This document shows positions 8,185 through 16,992 of a stretch of DNA of 36,378 nucleotides, piece by piece. Source of the stretch: Crocinitomicaceae bacterium (GTDB lineage: Bacteria; Bacteroidota; Bacteroidia; Flavobacteriales_D; Crocinitomicaceae). Within the stretch, counting starts at the first letter, position 1. Each line of letters opens with the position of its first letter. The notes beneath the pieces are model-generated. The model did not search any database. It was not told where the DNA came from and was given only the letters and a program-made list of their open reading frames with translations. The stretch is from assembly GCA_021740085.1 (NCBI GenBank), contig JAIPAL010000021.1:1-36378 (forward strand), read 5' to 3'. The translations under genes and the position numbers were made by a program.

Positions 8185-9220
8185 TATTTTTGTCATTCAA
8201 AATTTGTGACTGAATATGAATTGATTCTTGATGAATAAGCTTAAACAATTGAGTTGAAAATTCATTAGATAGATTAAGCTTTACTGCCTTATCGACATTG
8301 CTCATAAGCAACTCCTCCCAACGTGCTTTCTGCAAGATCGCTAAATTGTGCTCTTTTTTAAATTTACCAATCAAACCAGAGGTAAACATTCGTTCGGTCA
8401 ACAAATGAATGATAGCTTCATCCATTGCATTAATTTTCGCTCTAAACTCCAATAATTCTGCCTCCTCTATTTCCCTTCGATCCCTAAAATGCAATTTAGC
8501 TAGAAGCTCCGCTAGTTCCGCAGGCGTAACTTGTTGTTTAGCATCCGTCCAAGCTTCCCGAGGATTGCAATGCGTTTCAAGCATTAAACCATCATATTTC
8601 AAATCAATAGATTTTTGGGCAACTTCCAACAACATAGAGGCATCACCTGTGATGTGAGAAGGATCACAAAGAAGCGGGAGTTGAGGCAATTCCTGTTTGA
8701 GATCAATCGGAATTTGCCAATTAGGGTTATTGCGGTATTTCGCAATTTCATAGACAGAGAATCCACGGTGAATAGCGGTGACATCACCAACCCCAACGTT
8801 ATAAAGTCGCTCAATAGCGCCGATCCATAATTTCAAATCGGGATTAATTGGATTTTTCACCATGATGGGCATATCGACACCCCTTAATGCATCAGCAATT
8901 TCCTGTACAGAAAAAGGATTTGTGGTAGTACGGGCGCCAATCCACAGCATATCAAAACCAGCCTCTAAGGCTAATTCCACATGTTGGGAAGTTGCCACTT
9001 CCGTGCAAATTTTCAATCCATGCAGCGCTTTTGCCTCTTTCATCCATTCCAATGCTGGATTACCGGATCCCTCAAATTCACCTGGACGCGTTCTAGGCTT
9101 CCAAATACCCGCTCGGAAATAGCTTGGTTGAAGGGGTACTAATCCCTTTGCCGTTTCCAATACTTGCTCTCGTGTTTCCGCGCTACAAGGACCTGCGATT
9201 AGTTGCAAATTTGTATTCAT
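8177..9220 (-). CDS. bifunctional DAHP synthase / chorismate mutase
   Basis: A 347-residue fusion. Residues 1-250 are a type I-beta 3-deoxy-7-phosphoheptulonate synthase, like KDO8P synthase: IAGPCSAE, GIWKPRTRPGEFEG, CTEVA, WIGARTTTNPF, MVKNP, CDPSH. It condenses PEP and erythrose 4-phosphate. Residues about 255-347 are an AroQ-type chorismate mutase helix bundle, with the R-x-K-I-x-x-[ML]-D motif (FRAKINAMDEAI) and a KARWEEL segment. In this arrangement the mutase domain often mediates feedback inhibition by prephenate or chorismate; that is known for homologues and not visible here. It is the first gene of the operon and aroA overlaps its stop. The upstream gap to rny is only 51 bases. Confidence 0.95.
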   Translation of the reverse strand: MNTNLQLIAGPCSAETREQVLETAKGLVPLQPSYFRAGIWKPRTRPGEFEGSGNPALEWMKEAKALHGLKICTEVATSQHVELALEAGFDMLWIGARTTTNPFSVQEIADALRGVDMPIMVKNPINPDLKLWIGAIERLYNVGVGDVTAIHRGFSVYEIAKYRNNPNWQIPIDLKQELPQLPLLCDPSHITGDASMLLEVAQKSIDLKYDGLMLETHCNPREAWTDAKQQVTPAELAELLAKLHFRDRREIEEAELLEFRAKINAMDEAIIHLLTERMFTSGLIGKFKKEHNLAILQKARWEELLMSNVDKAVKLNLSNEFSTQLFKLIHQESIHIQSQILNDKNNE

Positions 9221-9271
9221 GAAAATAAACTTTATTTAACAACAAAGTTGACCACGAAAGGTTTCAATGTA

Positions 9272-10801
9272 TTACTTTGCGTAATTAATTGATCTTTTTT
9301 CGCGGATTACTGTTACTTTAACTTGACCTGGATACGTCATTTCTGTTTGAATCCGTTGCGAAATGGTAAATGACAATTCTTCTGAACGTTGATCAGTTAC
9401 TTTTTCTGCTTCCACCAATACACGTAACTCTCTTCCTGCTTGAATAGCATATGCGCTACTAACGCCATCATACGAAAGTGCTAAGTTTTCTAATTCTTTA
9501 ATTCGTTTAATGTACGTTTCTACTATTTCACGTCTAGCTCCAGGTCTAGCCCCCGAAATAGCATCACAAACTTGTACAATAGGAGAAATTAAGGAAGTCA
9601 TTTCGATTTCATCGTGATGCGCACCAATGGCATTAAGCACCTCGCCTTTCTCACCGAATTTCTCAGCGACTTTCATCCCAAGAATAGCGTGTGGTAATTC
9701 AGGTTCTTCATCGGGAACTTTTCCAATATCATGCAAAAGTCCAGCTCTTTTTGCCAATTTAACATTAAGACCAAGCTCAGCTGCCATAATTGCACAAAGA
9801 TTGGCTACTTCACGTGAGTGTTGCAACAAATTCTGCCCGTAAGAAGACCTAAATTTCATTCTTCCCACCATGCGCATTAACTCAGGATGCAAGCCATGAA
9901 TACCAAGATCTATACAAGTTCTTCTTCCTGTTTCTGCAATTTCTTCATCCAATTGCTTGCGTGTTTTTGCGACCACCTCTTCAATTCTAGCAGGATGAAT
10001 TCGACCATCAGAAACCAACTGATGGAGTGCAAGTCTTGCAATTTCTCTACGAACTGGATCGAAACATGAAAGGATAATTGCTTCCGGCGTATCATCCACA
10101 ATAATTTCTACTCCCGTTGCGGCTTCCAAGGCACGAATATTTCGACCTTCTCGTCCAATAATTCGACCTTTCACCTCATCCGATTCGATATTAAATACCG
10201 ATACAGCGTTCTCTACAGCTTGTTCCGTAGCTACTCGTTGGATAGTTTGGATAACAATTTTCCTTGCCTCGCGATTAGCATTAAGCTTCGCTTCTTCCGT
10301 AATTTCTTTTATTTGAGCCATGGCTCCCGTTCTAGCTTCATCTGTTAATGCTTCCATTAACATTTTTTTAGCATCCTCCGGTTGCATACCGCTAATTTTT
10401 GAAAGTTCAGCAACACGTTTGCTTTGAATTTTATCTAACTCCTGCATACGAACTGCCAATCCTTGAAATTTAGCATCAAAATCATTTTGTAAACCCTCTG
10501 TAATTTTCTCTTTACGACCAAGGTCTTCCAGTTTTTGATCTATATTTTTTTCTTTTGCACGAGCACGATCTTCATTAGATTGAAGCTTTCTTTCACGGTC
10601 TTTAATCGCAGTTTCATGCTCCTCTTTCAATCGCAAGAAATTCTCCTTGGCCTGCAACGCTTTTTCCTTACGAATGATTTCAGCTTGTAATTCTGCTTCT
10701 TTTATTAAACCTTCGCTTTTGGTATTTACCAACTTCTTTTGAATGATAAAAGTTGCTGATCCGCCACCAAGTAATCCCAATAATATCCATAACACTTCCA
10801 T
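9272..10801 (-). CDS. rny: ribonuclease Y
   Basis: A membrane-anchored endoribonuclease that starts mRNA decay. The 509 residues match the family length. Residues 3-20 form an N-terminal membrane helix ([17 protein letters not shown]). A long Lys/Glu-rich coiled coil follows to about residue 140, then a KH RNA-binding domain ([15 protein letters not shown], near residue 215). The HD phosphohydrolase domain carries GLLHDIGKV near residue 350 as the metal site, and [12 protein letters not shown] lies near the end. It is last in an operon behind the coiled-coil gene and zapA, with a 49-base gap to zapA. This is the usual order in Flavobacteriales. Confidence 0.96.
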   Translation of the reverse strand: MEVLWILLGLLGGGSATFIIQKKLVNTKSEGLIKEAELQAEIIRKEKALQAKENFLRLKEEHETAIKDRERKLQSNEDRARAKEKNIDQKLEDLGRKEKITEGLQNDFDAKFQGLAVRMQELDKIQSKRVAELSKISGMQPEDAKKMLMEALTDEARTGAMAQIKEITEEAKLNANREARKIVIQTIQRVATEQAVENAVSVFNIESDEVKGRIIGREGRNIRALEAATGVEIIVDDTPEAIILSCFDPVRREIARLALHQLVSDGRIHPARIEEVVAKTRKQLDEEIAETGRRTCIDLGIHGLHPELMRMVGRMKFRSSYGQNLLQHSREVANLCAIMAAELGLNVKLAKRAGLLHDIGKVPDEEPELPHAILGMKVAEKFGEKGEVLNAIGAHHDEIEMTSLISPIVQVCDAISGARPGARREIVETYIKRIKELENLALSYDGVSSAYAIQAGRELRVLVEAEKVTDQRSEELSFTISQRIQTEMTYPGQVKVTVIREKRSINYAK

Positions 10802-10850
10802 TTCAACTTTTTTTAAAAATTAATACTACAAGTTGGACGAATGGAAAGAA

Positions 10851-11144
10851 TTAATCGAGTTGATCTAACTCTTCTGAGAATTCTTGTAAAGCACGTTCAA
10901 TAGATGAATAATCGATTGGTTCAATTTCTTTTTCTATTTTCTTCGAGGCTCCTTTCAACATAAATTGAAGGGAAGACATTGCTAATAAATCTTGCGAATC
11001 GCTTACCGCGTAATTCGTTTTCAAGAGAGCTACAGCTTTGTTAATGTCTTCAACCGCTTTAAGCACTATTTTCTCTTCACTATCAAGGACAGTGAGGGGA
11101 TACGTACGTCCAGCTATTTCCACTTTCAAAGAAATTTTACCCAT
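10851..11144 (-). CDS. zapA: cell division protein ZapA
   Basis: A 97-residue cytoplasmic protein that bundles and cross-links FtsZ filaments at the septum. The N-terminal ZapA strand-helix fold is visible (KISLKVEIAGRTYPLTV, then EEKIVLKAVEDINKAV). A C-terminal helix predicted to form the dimer/tetramer coiled coil follows (QDLLAMSSLQFMLKG). Length and the I.IAGR.Y core fit the family. It starts three bases after the stop of the upstream coiled-coil gene, so the two are certainly cotranscribed and probably coupled. rny follows. Confidence 0.92.
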   Translation of the reverse strand: MGKISLKVEIAGRTYPLTVLDSEEKIVLKAVEDINKAVALLKTNYAVSDSQDLLAMSSLQFMLKGASKKIEKEIEPIDYSSIERALQEFSEELDQLD

Positions 11145-11147
11145 TTC

Positions 11148-11459
11148 TTATTTTTTTAGCGATGCTATACAGTTTTCTATTTCTTTCACCAATTCGTCAA
11201 TTTGTTCATTGTTTCTGCCTTGAGAAACAAGTGAACTATTAACAACCTGTTTGTTGGCCGCTACAACTTCCAACTTAGCTTTTTCTAAGTCCGCTTCTAA
11301 TAATGTTCTTGATTCTTCCACATTATTTAAAGCCGATTTAAGCTTTTCATTTTCTAAACTCAAGGCAGCAATTTGTTCTTTAGCACTAACTAAGTTTTGG
11401 TGGAGACCCATAAACTTCGTGCGTAAAAGAGTTATGCTTTTTTGAATTTGTTCCGTCAT
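11148..11459 (-). CDS. small coiled-coil protein upstream of zapA
   Basis: A 103-residue protein that is almost entirely amphipathic helix: residues about 15-70 show heptads rich in Leu, Lys and Glu (AALSLENEKLKSALNNVEESR), with a second helix at the end (DELVKEIENCIASLKK). There is no signal peptide or membrane segment. Its position directly before zapA and its coiled-coil nature suggest a division partner comparable in role to ZapB, but this is inferred; sequence similarity to ZapB is not evident by eye. It is first in the operon, with a good promoter just upstream. Confidence 0.82.
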   Translation of the reverse strand: MTEQIQKSITLLRTKFMGLHQNLVSAKEQIAALSLENEKLKSALNNVEESRTLLEADLEKAKLEVVAANKQVVNSSLVSQGRNNEQIDELVKEIENCIASLKK

Positions 11460-11474
11460 TGTAGCAACTTTTTA

Positions 11475-11503
11475 CAAAGTTAATATACATTAGTTGATAA
11501 CAA
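11475..11503 (-). promoter_or_regulatory. promoter of the coiled-coil/zapA/rny operon
   Basis: Read on the minus strand: -33 TTG (11503-11501), an 18-base spacer, then -7 TAACTTTG (11482-11475), matching the Bacteroidota consensus exactly. The coiled-coil gene starts 15 bases downstream, giving a very short leader. Confidence 0.7.
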
Positions 11504-11540
11504 TATTTTTAGGTGGGTATTTTTATCTTTTTTGAACGCT

Positions 11541-11548
11541 TAACTTTG
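11541..11548 (+). promoter_or_regulatory. candidate -7 element (TAACTTTG) abutting the M23 start codon
   Basis: An exact TAnnTTTG match that ends only three bases before the ATG at 11552. If used, the transcript would begin at or inside the start codon. No TTG lies at -33 (a TTTG occurs only 6 bases upstream), so use of this element is uncertain. Confidence 0.3.
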
Positions 11549-11551
11549 TTT

Positions 11552-13252
11552 ATGCAAAACAAACAACTATTCACAGTCATTTTTGGGCTCCTACTCTCCC
11601 ATTTTTTCAAAGCACAAGTCACAGCGCCTAGCTATCATTCTCCTTTGGGAATACCCTTAAAACTATCCGCCTCCTTTGGAGATTTACGGCCCAATCATTT
11701 TCACATGGGTGTTGACTTTAGGACAGAAGGAAAAGTGGGGCTTTCTCTGTATTCGATTGAAGCGGGGTATGTTGCACGGATAAAAATCACCCCTCTTGGC
11801 TATGGAAGAGTAATTTATGTGAATCATCCAAATGGAGTGACGAGTGTTTATGCGCATTGCACCAAATTTGAAAAAAGCATACAAGCAATCGTTAAATTGT
11901 ACCAAGAAAAGAACCAATTAAACGAAATAGATTTAGTTTTTGAACCGCAGCAAATACCCGTAACGAAGGGGCAACTTATTGCGTATTCCGGAAATTCTGG
12001 AAATTCTTTTGGCCCTCATTTACATTTTGAATTGCGAGACACAAAAACAGAAAATGCCTTGCACCCATTAGTACATGGAATCAATATTATTGACCAACAA
12101 GCACCCGTTCCCAGCAAATTATATATTTATGCAATAGACCAAAATGGCTACTACATCAATGATAAAAAAATTGCCTTTCCAGTAATTAAGAAGGGTACGG
12201 AGTACACCGTCGCAACGAATAAAATTATCATTCCTCCTGCCTTTATGGATGGAACGAATAAATTATTAATCGGTATTGAAGGTAGCGATAAAATTGGGGC
12301 CGATTTAAGCACCTGTGGATTATTTGAAAACCTGTTAATTGTCGCTAATGACACTGTTTTTCATAGCAGAATAGACACCGTGTCATTTTCACATGATAGA
12401 TTGATTAATGATTACTGTGATTATCACGAATACAAAACAAACAATAAAAAAATCCATAAATTAATCCATAAAACCCATAATCATTTAGATGTCTATAAGT
12501 CTGATCCTCTCAAAATAATAAACTTAAAAGGCCACGATTCTATTCCGATAAACATTCAATTACTTGATGCAAAAAAAAACAGAAGCACCATCAAATTTGA
12601 TCTAGTTTACCGCTACACATTAGGAAAAATAGTTGTGGACTCAAAACCAAGTGGACTCTATTTAAGTCCCGATTCCTCTTATTATTTTGAAGACTTTGGA
12701 AATTCAATTACACTGAACGCTTTATCACTTTTTGAACCTGTAAAAAAAGACATAATAATAACCAAAGATAAAATCCAACTCGGAAAGGCAAGTACCCCCA
12801 TATTCGAAGGTGCAAAAGTTACCATGACCCCTATCGAAAACACGCCAATAACCAAGCAATACATCTATCTAGCTGGGGATAAGGATCAAAAAGAAGCCCT
12901 TAAAACGCAACTAATAAACGGTAAATTAGAAGCATCAATATCCTCATTAGGAACTTTTAAAGTGGGGAGTGATTTCACTCCACCAAGTGTCTCTCCAAGT
13001 AATTTTGTGGCCGGAGATACGAGTTTAAAGAAAAACAGTATTGAATGGAAAGTGAGTGATGCAAAAACCAACATCAGCAGTTATAACCTATTCATTAATG
13101 GAAAGTGGAAAGTACTGGAATACGACAAAAAAAATAAGTTGCTAATTCATGTTTTTGAACCTTCAGAGAAAGGTCTTATCAATTTCAAGCTACAAGTAAA
13201 AGATGCTTGTGGCAATGAAGCATTGTGGACAAAAAAAATTCGTGTTAATTAA
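11552..13252 (+). CDS. M23 (LytM-type) peptidoglycan metallopeptidase
   Basis: A secreted zinc endopeptidase acting on cell-wall cross-bridges. From the ATG at 11552 (566 residues), residues 1-21 are a signal peptide ending in KAQ. A longer GTG start at 11513 would put 13 residues before it and is less likely. All M23 metal and catalytic residues are present: H51 and D55 (HMGVD), H102 (YAH), and H156 and H158 (HLHFE). An insertion of about 35 residues separates YAH from the HLH strand. The remaining ~400 residues form an extended beta-rich region with Ig-like pieces (DGTNKLLIGIEGSD; SSYNLFINGKW). The 3' end overlaps the convergent tsaB by four bases, with no terminator between them. Confidence 0.9.
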   Translation: MQNKQLFTVIFGLLLSHFFKAQVTAPSYHSPLGIPLKLSASFGDLRPNHFHMGVDFRTEGKVGLSLYSIEAGYVARIKITPLGYGRVIYVNHPNGVTSVYAHCTKFEKSIQAIVKLYQEKNQLNEIDLVFEPQQIPVTKGQLIAYSGNSGNSFGPHLHFELRDTKTENALHPLVHGINIIDQQAPVPSKLYIYAIDQNGYYINDKKIAFPVIKKGTEYTVATNKIIIPPAFMDGTNKLLIGIEGSDKIGADLSTCGLFENLLIVANDTVFHSRIDTVSFSHDRLINDYCDYHEYKTNNKKIHKLIHKTHNHLDVYKSDPLKIINLKGHDSIPINIQLLDAKKNRSTIKFDLVYRYTLGKIVVDSKPSGLYLSPDSSYYFEDFGNSITLNALSLFEPVKKDIIITKDKIQLGKASTPIFEGAKVTMTPIENTPITKQYIYLAGDKDQKEALKTQLINGKLEASISSLGTFKVGSDFTPPSVSPSNFVAGDTSLKKNSIEWKVSDAKTNISSYNLFINGKWKVLEYDKKNKLLIHVFEPSEKGLINFKLQVKDACGNEALWTKKIRVN

Positions 13253-13908
13253 GGGGTATAGAACTCTTTTCCATAATTAGGAACAAAATAAGCGATGTCT
13301 TCAAAATCTTGTGCCTTCAACTTTTGATTGGCAAGTATTCGTTGACCTTTTGCCGATGGAACTATGGAATCATCAAACTGAATATTTCTATTCCCCCACA
13401 ATTCTTTTAGTTTATTTGTTCCATCACCCACAGCCAGAAACGGCTCCAAATCAACCATTGAATATTCATCAAGCACTTGAGGCCCTACTGAAACTAGTTC
13501 CACCCTATTTTCATCAACCACTTGCCTAAACACTTCCATTCTACGGGCATCAAACATGGCACAAATCGTTGTGTTTGGGTGACGCTCTTTCGCTAAAAAG
13601 ATGAGCGATGATAGCGATGGAACAGCAATGAGCGGTATAGACAAGCCAAAGCACAAACCTTTAGCAGTAGAAACTCCGATGCGTAATCCTGTGTATGAAC
13701 CAGGGCCCGATGAAACAGATACGGCTGCAATATTTTCAAGTTGAATATTAGCACTTGAAATAACTTCAGAAATATAGTTTGTTAACTGTTCTCCATGAAT
13801 GAACTCATCGCTTGAGGATTCTTTACAAGAAATAAGTTCCCCATTTAACGAAACCGCCACAGAACAAACTTTAGTGGCCGTTTCAATGTGAAGAATATAG
13901 TCGCTCAT
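13249..13908 (-). CDS. tsaB: tRNA threonylcarbamoyladenosine biosynthesis protein TsaB
   Basis: A non-catalytic ASKHA-fold partner of TsaD in making t6A37 on tRNAs that read ANN codons. The N-terminal LHIETATKVCSVAVS phosphate-like loop, the SSGPGSYTGLRIG motif (near residue 70) and AVPSLSSL are diagnostic. At 219 residues it has normal length. Its ATG overlaps the stop of the upstream response-regulator gene as ATGA, so translation is probably coupled although the functions look unrelated. Its stop overlaps that of the M23 gene on the other strand. Confidence 0.95.
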   Translation of the reverse strand: MSDYILHIETATKVCSVAVSLNGELISCKESSSDEFIHGEQLTNYISEVISSANIQLENIAAVSVSSGPGSYTGLRIGVSTAKGLCFGLSIPLIAVPSLSSLIFLAKERHPNTTICAMFDARRMEVFRQVVDENRVELVSVGPQVLDEYSMVDLEPFLAVGDGTNKLKELWGNRNIQFDDSIVPSAKGQRILANQKLKAQDFEDIAYFVPNYGKEFYTP

Positions 13909-14594
13909 TCTAAAATTTCAAGTTTAAACCCTACGCCATGAATATTCGACAAGGTAATGGACTCATCATCGCGCAAGTATTTTCTCAATTTGGTAATAAA
14001 AACATCCAAACTCCGTCCAACGAAGTAATCGTCTTGCCCCCAAACAGCATTTAAAATAACTTCTCGTGGTAATACCTGCCCTTTAAATTTATATAACAAC
14101 TTTAATATTTGAGCTTCTTTCTTGGTCAATGACTTCTTGGTATCGTTGAGCATTAAACAAATATTCTCGGTATCGAACAAGAATAGACCCAATGGCAAAA
14201 TTTTATCTTCCGGTTTATCCATTTTAATATTCACCCTTCTCAACAAAGCTTTTATCCGCAATTGAAGCTCTTCTACGCTAAAAGGCTTCGTTAAATAATC
14301 ATCGCCACCCGACTTAAATCCTTGGACTTTATCTTCCGTCATTGTCTTTGCTGTTAAAAACAGAATTGGGATTTCACTATTAATTTTCCTAATATCACTC
14401 GCCAAGGTAAAACCATCTTTTTTGGGCATCATCACATCAAAGATGCATAGATGAAATTCTTTTTCATTAAAACGCTGCAAGGCATCCATCCCATCTGTAG
14501 CTAAAGTCACTTGGTAACCATCCAATTTAAGTTGATCAACAATCACGAAGCCCAAATTAAAATCATCTTCGGCCAATAATATATTTACATCCAT
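13905..14594 (-). CDS. OmpR/PhoB-family response regulator (RprY-like)
   Basis: A 229-residue two-component regulator. The receiver domain spans residues 1-120 with acidic D10 and D11, phospho-acceptor D53 (FDVMMPKKDG), T81 and K103 (DDYLTKPF). A winged-helix DNA-binding domain occupies about 130-229, with LTKKEAQILKLL, VLPREVILNAVWGQDDYFVGRSLDVFITKLRKYL and a GVGFKLE end. This resembles RprY-type regulators of Bacteroidota. No histidine kinase is adjacent in the window, so the partner must be elsewhere or the protein is an orphan. It is first in a two-gene unit with tsaB. A second regulator of the same family starts 183 bases away on the opposite strand. No clear TAnnTTTG was found for this gene. 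Confidence 0.93.
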   Translation of the reverse strand: MDVNILLAEDDFNLGFVIVDQLKLDGYQVTLATDGMDALQRFNEKEFHLCIFDVMMPKKDGFTLASDIRKINSEIPILFLTAKTMTEDKVQGFKSGGDDYLTKPFSVEELQLRIKALLRRVNIKMDKPEDKILPLGLFLFDTENICLMLNDTKKSLTKKEAQILKLLYKFKGQVLPREVILNAVWGQDDYFVGRSLDVFITKLRKYLRDDESITLSNIHGVGFKLEILE

Positions 14595-14741
14595 TTTATA
14601 TGTGTTACTACTTTTTTAGTTGAAGGAAACAAAATCGCTTACGTTTTCCTATGGCATTATAAACCAAAATAAAGGTAATCAATTTTAAGCGAAACTATCT
14701 ACTTAAAAAAAGTGATTCAAGAATTAAACCGACATAATTAA

Positions 14742-14770
14742 TTGATAATGAAAGAAACTTACTAATTTTG
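14742..14770 (+). promoter_or_regulatory. strong Bacteroidota-type promoter of the response regulator/VWD/pafA group
   Basis: -33 TTG at 14742-14744, an 18-base spacer, and an exact -7 TAATTTTG at 14763-14770. Only seven bases separate it from the ATG at 14778, so the mRNA should have almost no leader. The spacing equals that of the zapA-operon promoter. Confidence 0.7.
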
Positions 14771-14777
14771 AATCATC

Positions 14778-15440
14778 ATGGCAAAAATACTAATCGTAGA
14801 CGACGACGAGGACATCCGAGAATTACTTATGTATAACCTAATACGGGAAGGACATGAAGTTTCATGCGCTGAAAACGGCTTAGTAGCTTTAAATATGATT
14901 GAGTCAATTATCCCTGATTTAATTGTGTTGGATGTAATGATGCCACAAATGGACGGCATAGAGTTTTGTGAACATTTAAAAGCAGACCCAAGCAAACAAA
15001 ATATCATCATTTGTTTTTTAACCGCACGCAATGAAGATTATAGTCAAATTGCTGGTTTAGAATCGGGTGGTGATGATTACGTTTCCAAACCAATTAAACC
15101 AAAAGTATTAATCAGCCGGATAAATGCACTTCTACGAAGAAACAAAATTAATGAAGCTAAAACTGAAACGAAAGCCTTTGTAATTGATCGCGAACGATAC
15201 CTAGTTTTGAAAGATGGCAAAGAGATAAAACTGCCAAGGAAAGAATTTGAATTACTTTCTTTTTTAGCTTCACGCCCCAATTCGGTGTTTAAGCGAGGGG
15301 TAATTTTAGATACTGTTTGGGGCTCAGACGTTATTGTTGGAGATCGAACGATTGATGTTCATATTAGAAAATTGCGTGAAAAAATTGGCGATGAATACAT
15401 AAGTACCGTTAAAGGTGTGGGCTATAAATTCAACTTATAA
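14778..15440 (+). CDS. PhoB/PhoP-type response regulator
   Basis: A 220-residue two-component regulator. The receiver domain is residues 1-122 with D9/D10, phospho-acceptor D52 (LDVMMPQMDG), T82 and K104 (DDYVSKPI). The OmpR-type winged helix is about 130-220 (LPRKEFELLSFLASRPNSVF, DRTIDVHIRKLREKIG, GVGYKF). By pattern it is closest to PhoB/PhoP-like regulators, and in Bacteroidota this type often controls phosphate starvation genes; the assignment is inferred. No histidine kinase lies nearby. The VWD gene begins ten bases after the stop and pafA overlaps that gene, so a regulator-led operon is likely. Confidence 0.94.
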   Translation: MAKILIVDDDEDIRELLMYNLIREGHEVSCAENGLVALNMIESIIPDLIVLDVMMPQMDGIEFCEHLKADPSKQNIIICFLTARNEDYSQIAGLESGGDDYVSKPIKPKVLISRINALLRRNKINEAKTETKAFVIDRERYLVLKDGKEIKLPRKEFELLSFLASRPNSVFKRGVILDTVWGSDVIVGDRTIDVHIRKLREKIGDEYISTVKGVGYKFNL

Positions 15441-15450
15441 GATCAAAAAC

Positions 15451-16992
15451 ATGAAAAAAATTATTTTATTTTTTTTTCTAGGTATTCTTCCGGTATCGTA
15501 TTCTCAAGATGCCACGGTAATTACTTCAGCAAATCAGTCAAGTGTAACTGACAATATTTTGATTGAGCTGAAAGATTGGGATCCTATTCGAGGTCTTTGG
15601 TTATCCGAAAGCATAATGGCCATGTCAACTAATCAAGTTATTCCTGACAGAACTTTTGCTGAAGAATTGACGCCCTATGAAATGTTGAGCTTGTTACCTA
15701 AAGAAAAAAGGGAAGATTTGATGAATTATATTGAGACCAATAGCACAGGCACTCAAGAAATGAATAATTCCTTTGCTACTTTACTCTTAAGTCTTATTAA
15801 TAATACTTTTTGCCGAACAATTCAAGGCCGCAGTTATGGAGATCCTCATTTAAAATCCTTTGACAATGCAACGTATTCTTTTCAAACAGTTGGGGAATTT
15901 GAATTGTCAAAGTCTTCCGATAAGAACTTTGAGATTCAAGCGAGACAAAAAGCACAAGGTGATAATTTTTCCTTGAACTCGGCCATAGCCATGAATGTTT
16001 ATGGTGATCGAGTAGGATTTTATGCTGAAGATGCACCATCCAGGAACATCACCCCATTATTTTTAGATGGCGCACCAATACAATTGCGTGGAAGGACTTA
16101 TTTTTTACCTCACGGAGGAACAATTAGGTTAAGTGGAAGCAATTATATCATAACATGGCCTTCAGGTGAAATACTAATTCTAAATAATAGATCCAGTGGT
16201 GGGTCAAATTTCATAAATGTAACTGTTACTATTTTTGAATGTGGTACGCAATCATATACTGGTTTACTTGGGAATGCGAATAAAAACATGAACGATGATT
16301 TTAATGGTAGAAATAACAATCAATCGCCACCTGTTTATCAAGCGTTTTCAACATTTGGTAATCCGTTAATGCAGCAGGCATCAATTTTTGCCGAAAAAGA
16401 ATACTTAAGCTACCTATCACAAAGCTTTGCAGATGACTGGAGAGTTACGGACATGACTACATTATTTGATTATTCATCGGGATCAAACACCGCGTCTTTT
16501 ACAGACCGAAGTTTCCCAAAAGTTCATCTAACGGTAGCAGACCTAAATGCTAATCAGCAATCAAATGCTAGACAAAGATGCGAAGCTATGGGTGTAAGTC
16601 CTGCTGAAATGGGAGGGTGCATCTTTGATCAAGGGTATTTAAATATTGGTCCGAACCCAGTGCCAACCCCATCTCCCGCGACGGAAGGTGTGGTTCTTAA
16701 TAAATTGGAAAGGCCATTATTAAATACTAATACGCATCAAATTTTGGATCCTAAAAATCCAAGCGGAGAAGCGCTACCAAAAACACCCACTGATAATCCA
16801 ATCAAAGAAAAACCAGGGACGTCTGATATTAAAACAAATGGAAATAATAATAACACAATTGTAAAACCAAGCCAACCAATCGAAATCAAGGTGCCAACAA
16901 TCATTAACAAACCCGTTCCGATTAATACAAATAAGCCAAACAATACGTCACCAGTTACACCAATCAAAAATGGAAAACCAGGTAAAGGATAA
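15451..16992 (+). CDS. secreted protein with a von Willebrand factor type D-like domain
   Basis: A 513-residue protein from the ATG at 15451; an in-frame GTG at 15415 would overlap the regulator and spoil the signal peptide. Residues 1-18 are a signal peptide (FFFLGILPVSYSQ). Residues about 121-290 look like a VWD domain: C121, YGDPHLKSFDNATYSF near 129-144, the FELSKS strand, and a GLLGNANKNMNDDFNGR segment at 271-287. The last matches the VWD calcium-loop region, but the usual CGLC cysteines are missing. After a linker, residues about 400-513 are rich in Pro, Asn, Thr and Lys, of low complexity, without a T9SS sorting domain or lipobox. It may be a matrix or adhesion protein (inferred). The last 23 bases overlap pafA. 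Confidence 0.87.
   Translation: MKKIILFFFLGILPVSYSQDATVITSANQSSVTDNILIELKDWDPIRGLWLSESIMAMSTNQVIPDRTFAEELTPYEMLSLLPKEKREDLMNYIETNSTGTQEMNNSFATLLLSLINNTFCRTIQGRSYGDPHLKSFDNATYSFQTVGEFELSKSSDKNFEIQARQKAQGDNFSLNSAIAMNVYGDRVGFYAEDAPSRNITPLFLDGAPIQLRGRTYFLPHGGTIRLSGSNYIITWPSGEILILNNRSSGGSNFINVTVTIFECGTQSYTGLLGNANKNMNDDFNGRNNNQSPPVYQAFSTFGNPLMQQASIFAEKEYLSYLSQSFADDWRVTDMTTLFDYSSGSNTASFTDRSFPKVHLTVADLNANQQSNARQRCEAMGVSPAEMGGCIFDQGYLNIGPNPVPTPSPATEGVVLNKLERPLLNTNTHQILDPKNPSGEALPKTPTDNPIKEKPGTSDIKTNGNNNNTIVKPSQPIEIKVPTIINKPVPINTNKPNNTSPVTPIKNGKPGKG

Noticed and set aside
11491..11503. Sequence TTGTTATCAAC as a DnaA box outside the dnaA region
   Set aside because: It is part of the -33 and spacer of the zapA-operon promoter and stands alone; a match of this quality is expected by chance in AT-rich DNA.
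15077..16967. Minus-strand frames inside the regulator and VWD genes
   Set aside because: They are shadows of well-supported genes, with compositions that mirror the sense codons.
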